Below, in pieces: positions 13,472-16,104 of a stretch of DNA of 16,104 nucleotides. The position numbers and the translations under genes are program-made. A model generated the notes under the pieces. That model searched no databases. It saw only the letters and a list, made by a program, of their open reading frames with translations, and was not told the origin of the DNA. Where the stretch lies: positions 1 through 16,104 of the forward strand of contig DAOPJM010000040.1 in assembly GCA_035399665.1 (NCBI GenBank), read 5' to 3'. Each line of letters opens with the position of its first letter. Position 1 is the first letter of the stretch. This DNA comes from DAOPJM01 sp035399665 (GTDB lineage: Bacteria > Bacillota > Clostridia > Christensenellales > CAG-138).

Positions 13472-13547
13472 TGGAGCGGGAGACGGGGCTCGGACCCGCC
13501 ACCTCAGCCTTGGCAAGGCTGCGCTCTACCAAATGAGCTACTCCCGC
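13472..13547 (-). tRNA. tRNA-Gly (anticodon GCC)
   Basis: A 76-base cloverleaf. Acceptor GCGGGAG pairs with CTCCCGC; anticodon stem CAGCC/GGCTG holds loop TTGCCAA with anticodon GCC. Discriminator T and encoded CCA. Three bases separate it from tRNA-Cys. Confidence 0.95.
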
Positions 13548-13550
13548 AAA

Positions 13551-13626
13551 TGGTGCCTCAGAGTGGACTTGAACCACCGACACAGGGATTTTCAGTCCCT
13601 TGCTCTACCAACTGAGCTACCGAGGC
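13551..13626 (-). tRNA. tRNA-Phe (anticodon GAA)
   Basis: A 76-base cloverleaf. Acceptor GCCTCGG pairs with CTGAGGC (one G-T); anticodon stem AGGGA/TCCCT holds loop CTGAAAA with anticodon GAA. Discriminator A and encoded CCA. Confidence 0.95.
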
Positions 13627-13630
13627 AAAA

Positions 13631-13707
13631 TGGCGACCCGGAGGGGGCTCGAACCCCTGACCTCCAGCGTGACAGGCTGGCATTCTAACCAACTGAACTA
13701 CCGGGCC
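13631..13707 (-). tRNA. tRNA-Asp (anticodon GTC)
   Basis: A 77-base cloverleaf. Acceptor GGCCCGG pairs with CCGGGTC (one G-T); anticodon stem CCAGC/GCTGG holds loop CTGTCAC with anticodon GTC. Discriminator G (G73, the aspartate identity base) and encoded CCA. Confidence 0.95.
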
Positions 13708-13710
13708 GAA

Positions 13711-13786
13711 TGGTGGGAACAACAGGGCTCGAACCTGTGACACCTTGCTTGTAAGGCAAGTGCTCTCCCAGCTGAGCTATGCTCCC
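13711..13786 (-). tRNA. tRNA-Val (anticodon TAC)
   Basis: A 76-base cloverleaf. Acceptor GGGAGCA pairs with TGTTCCC (one G-T); anticodon stem CTTGC/GCAAG holds loop CTTACAA with anticodon TAC. Discriminator A and encoded CCA. First gene of the minus-strand tRNA operon. Confidence 0.95.
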
Positions 13787-13802
13787 GAACAACGCAAGTA
13801 CG

Positions 13803-13831
13803 ATTATACCGATAAATGACAAATATGTCAA
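13803..13831 (-). promoter_or_regulatory. Consensus promoter for the five-tRNA operon, overlapping a stop codon
   Basis: On the minus strand TTGACA (13826-13831) and TATAAT (13803-13808) are exactly 17 bases apart, both perfect hexamers. tRNA-Val starts 17 bases past the -10. The -35 contains the TGA stop of the upstream LCP-like gene (13828-13830). No terminator separates that gene from the tRNAs. Confidence 0.9.
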
Positions 13832-14829
13832 CTGTCAAAATAGGTTTTTGACAAAATTTTTTTGCTCTCCTCCCTGTTCAGCTCAAACTCCGCGCCAACG
13901 CTTATAAGAGGCAGCACGCTGTAACCGTCCAGCTCTATATTTCCTATCGACTGCCCCAACGCCAAGAGCTGCGCAAGGCTCAGGCTTGAATCAACCTTGC
14001 CGTCCACCGCCCTTTTGAGCGCGGGAAGCTCCCAAAGTTTGATCTTCTTCATTATATTAAACAACCCTACGCCTAATTCGCACATTGCGGTCGCAAGCTC
14101 CTCCCCATCCAATTCAAGCAGCTCGTCCATGTTGTCAAGCGTAAAGGTATACAACTCCGCTCCTATGTCGCCCAATATCTCCAACACGTCACCAAGACAG
14201 CTTAGGTCGATGGAAATATAGTGAGCGGCGTATATACCCGTCAGGTTCTTCACCGCCCACACCATGTTCATAGCGCGGTTCTCGTTGAAGCTGCCCCCAA
14301 GCGTCACCGCCTTACCTATTTCGACCCTCACCACCTCCACTACCGCGCCCTCATCGTCAAGCACATAGACCATGCCCCACACATCAGCGGGAACGGCCAC
14401 GGCGTACAGGACATCGTCCTGCACATGCATCAGTATCAGGGCTTTCGCCCTCCCCCTTCGCGTTCCCACGACAAGTATGTCCTTGCATTCGTCGTTATAC
14501 CGCCCCTTATACGAGTTGAAATCAATGAAGGGCGTTGGCGTGGGGCTGCTTGACGCCGGCGATGGCGTGTCCCACTCGGGCAGCAGGGGAAGCTGATAGT
14601 CGGCAGTGCTTGTAGGCGCGGGCTGGGTGGGGTTCGGCGTGTCTGTCGGCGTAGGTCTTGCAGTCGCGCTCGCAAGCCCGGTGGGAAGCGGCGGCTCCGT
14701 GGGCAAGGAACTGTCCTCCCCCGCCGCCGCCTTCTCTGTCGGAAGCAATACAGCGAGCAGAACGCCCGCGATAATCAGAATAGCGCAGCCCAATATCAGC
14801 CAAAATTTCGGTTGTAAAGTCTTTTCCAT
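13828..14829 (-). CDS. Membrane-anchored LytR-CpsA-Psr (LCP)-like protein, probably degenerate
   Basis: A 333-residue protein: short basic N-terminus, one membrane helix (10-29), a Pro/Thr/Ser-rich extracellular linker (about 32-100), then a domain laid out like LCP glycopolymer transferases. The match is structural in style: a strand DILVVGT (117-123), LYAVAVPADVW (141-151) where LCP proteins have a Ser-Ile-Pro-Arg-Asp motif, and YISIDLSCLGDVLEILGDIGAEL (204-226) where LCP proteins have their conserved helix and LGG turn. The phosphate-binding Arg after Pro is Ala and the Asp expected after the first strand is absent, so transferase activity is doubtful. AAGGAG precedes the ATG. It lies downstream of the deacetylase gene and just before the tRNA operon. 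LCP kinship is inference by eye. Confidence 0.6.
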   Translation of the reverse strand: MEKTLQPKFWLILGCAILIIAGVLLAVLLPTEKAAAGEDSSLPTEPPLPTGLASATARPTPTDTPNPTQPAPTSTADYQLPLLPEWDTPSPASSSPTPTPFIDFNSYKGRYNDECKDILVVGTRRGRAKALILMHVQDDVLYAVAVPADVWGMVYVLDDEGAVVEVVRVEIGKAVTLGGSFNENRAMNMVWAVKNLTGIYAAHYISIDLSCLGDVLEILGDIGAELYTFTLDNMDELLELDGEELATAMCELGVGLFNIMKKIKLWELPALKRAVDGKVDSSLSLAQLLALGQSIGNIELDGYSVLPLISVGAEFELNREESKKILSKTYFDS

Positions 14830-14930
14830 TTTAACTCCTTTTCATAACATGTATTCGTGTCATTAGTCTTGACCTTGCGCCCGCTTTTCATGCGGAAAGG
14901 AGTTTCAATATAAGTTTATTTTTTGAACAC

Positions 14931-14958
14931 AAAAACGCCGCGGGGCTGTCCTGCGGCG
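14931..14958 (-). terminator. Intrinsic terminator of the polysaccharide deacetylase gene
   Basis: On the minus strand CGCCGC and GCGGCG form a six-bp G+C stem around an 11-base loop that can add a GG/CC pairing, followed by TTTTT. It lies about 30 bases after the deacetylase stop. The remaining 14830-14930 stretch must hold the LCP-like gene's promoter, but I see none that is convincing. Confidence 0.85.
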
Positions 14959-14988
14959 CGTCAATTCGGATAAATCGCGGGTAAAAAC

Positions 14989-16029
14989 TCAGGCTGTAAA
15001 CTCGGTTCCCGTCCTATACTTCTCGGGCGGGTTAAGGCGCTGAACGCCGTTTTCGTCGATATAATAGTTATCACGAAACAGCAGCTCGCTCACGGTGACA
15101 AAACGATATCCAAGCTCCGTATAATAGGGCAGCAGATATTCAAGGCCTTCGAGCGTATAGTCTCCGTAAACATGGAACAGCACTATTCCGCCCCTTGTGA
15201 TATGCTCCGTCACTCGCCGAATTATTGTCTCCCGCGAGTCCCCGAAGCCATCCCTTGAGTCCACTGTCCAGTTGACAACCTCGCTTTTGAACGCCCGCGC
15301 TATGGCTCTGTCCTGAAAGCGCGATATTCCCGAAGGCGGGCGATACATCACTATGTTGTCGCCGGTTATGTCCGCGATAAGCCCTATTGTGCGTTCAAGG
15401 CTCCTAAAGGCCTGTTCCGCCGTCGCGGTCGGCATATCAAGATGTTCATATGAATGGTTTGAAAGCTCATGCCCTCTTTGCACAATATCGCGGCTTATCT
15501 CGCCGTTGTTCACGATATACTTGCCTATCACAAAGAAGGTGCATTTTGCCCCATAGCTGTCCAAAAGGTCAAGTATCCTCGCGGTCTGTGAGGCGCCATT
15601 CGCGGCGTCAAAGGTGAACGCTATGAGCTTTTCGCCGGTCGCGACGCTCTTAATAGGGATGTTGTTCGGCTTATCGCACACAAGCGTTGCGGTGCAAAGC
15701 AGTTCTCCTCCCGATTGCAGCGACAAGACCTGCATACGGGGAAAGCCCCAAAAGCAGACGAACTCCAGCCTTGTTATACGACTCTTGCCCTCCGCTGTCG
15801 TGCGGGCCAAGACAACGCCGTCTTGGTCAACGAGGACAAGCTCCGCTTTTCCGCCGTCGGGGTTCTTCACAGCGACGGAAACCACGCAGCTTTGCCCCCA
15901 TGCGCAGGTGTAGACCTCGCTCATGAACTCGGCGCGAAGCTCGTCCGCGGCGGTGACCTTACACAGCGCTGTAAAGCACAGCAGCGCCGCGAACGCAAGG
16001 GAAATGAGTTTTATTGTCTTCTTTATCAT
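14989..16029 (-). CDS. Secreted polysaccharide deacetylase (NodB/CE4 domain, PdaB-like)
   Basis: A 346-residue exported protein with a signal peptide (MIKKTIKL start, hydrophobic core 8-22, likely cleavage after VTA at 27), a beta-rich region (about 30-125) and a NodB deacetylase domain (about 134-320). Motifs: IAFTFDAANG (136-145, catalytic Asp141), HSYEH (192-196, metal-binding His pair), YRPPSG (229-234), NWTVDSRDG (253-261) and IVLFHVYGD (282-290, His286). The second Asp of the usual TFDD motif is Ala, as I recall in PdaB-type sporulation enzymes. It probably removes acetyl groups from peptidoglycan or another glycan outside the membrane. No ribosome site precedes the ATG, and its promoter lies so close that the mRNA may be leaderless. 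Confidence 0.85.
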   Translation of the reverse strand: MIKKTIKLISLAFAALLCFTALCKVTAADELRAEFMSEVYTCAWGQSCVVSVAVKNPDGGKAELVLVDQDGVVLARTTAEGKSRITRLEFVCFWGFPRMQVLSLQSGGELLCTATLVCDKPNNIPIKSVATGEKLIAFTFDAANGASQTARILDLLDSYGAKCTFFVIGKYIVNNGEISRDIVQRGHELSNHSYEHLDMPTATAEQAFRSLERTIGLIADITGDNIVMYRPPSGISRFQDRAIARAFKSEVVNWTVDSRDGFGDSRETIIRRVTEHITRGGIVLFHVYGDYTLEGLEYLLPYYTELGYRFVTVSELLFRDNYYIDENGVQRLNPPEKYRTGTEFTA

Positions 16030-16035
16030 ATGTCC

Positions 16036-16063
16036 ATTATAGCATAACTTCTACGCTTGTAAA
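16036..16063 (-). promoter_or_regulatory. SigA-type promoter for the deacetylase gene, almost abutting the start codon
   Basis: On the minus strand TTTACA (16058-16063) and a perfect TATAAT (16036-16041) are 16 bases apart. The -10 ends seven bases before the A of the start codon at 16029, so initiation would fall on or next to that codon. Confidence 0.65.
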
Positions 16064-16071
16064 GATAACAA

Positions 16072-16097
16072 AAAAGACCGTCAAACGACGATCTTTT
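16072..16097 (-). terminator. Intrinsic terminator of a gene beyond the right edge
   Basis: AAAAGATCGTC and GACGGTCTTTT pair (one G-T) around a four-base loop, followed on the minus strand by T-rich sequence. It would end a minus-strand transcript entering from beyond 16104. The symmetric A/T flanks mean it may also work in the plus direction. Confidence 0.8.
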
Positions 16098-16104
16098 AAT
16101 GTGG

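Noticed and set aside
13344..13743. Several open frames of 60-106 codons across the tRNA cluster on both strands
   Set aside because: They lie entirely within or across clear tRNA genes and have no ribosome sites; spurious frames in tRNA clusters are common.

Overview
The window looks like chromosomal DNA of a Gram-positive, low-to-mid-GC Firmicute, most likely a Clostridia-class (gut-type) bacterium. The basis is indirect: strong AGGAGG-type ribosome sites, textbook SigA-type promoters with 16-18 base spacers, lipoproteins with lipoboxes, an FtsA/FtsZ pair, a LytR-CpsA-Psr-like membrane protein, a PdaB-like deacetylase, and a Val-Asp-Phe-Gly-Cys tRNA cluster. No phage, plasmid, CRISPR array or transposase gene is visible. 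No organism name can be read from the sequence.

Layout. (1) 1-1386, minus strand: a small lipoprotein gene and a FabG-like short-chain dehydrogenase whose stop and start share one base. (2) 1423-5478, plus strand: murI (glutamate racemase) with its own promoter and terminator, then ftsA-ftsZ plus a 73-residue hydrophobic protein ending at a strong terminator. (3) 5479-5834: a gene-free stretch holding a 188-bp, nearly fully self-complementary MITE/REP-like element and the terminator of the next operon. (4) 5835-12324, minus strand: a four-gene operon encoding an acyl-adenylating ligase, an acyl carrier protein, an ABC ATPase with a long charged N-terminal extension, and a 1082-residue FtsX-type permease with a coiled-coil insert. 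It is driven by one consensus promoter overlapped by two inverted repeats. (5) 12378-12875, plus strand: a divergent small lipoprotein gene. (6) 12924-13831: two convergent tRNA operons, Thr-Pro on plus and Val-Asp-Phe-Gly-Cys on minus, each with promoter and terminator. (7) 13828-16063, minus strand: a degenerate LCP-like protein and a secreted polysaccharide deacetylase, both envelope-related.

How the genes work together. Much of the window concerns the cell envelope: D-glutamate supply for peptidoglycan (MurI), the division ring (FtsA, FtsZ), glycan deacetylation, and an LCP-like protein. The most suggestive unit is the acyl ligase-ACP-ABC exporter operon. Its gene order suggests that an acyl chain is activated, loaded onto a dedicated carrier and then used for, or sensed during, export by the coiled-coil permease. 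The substrate is unknown, and the link between the acyl and transport halves is inference from operon structure.
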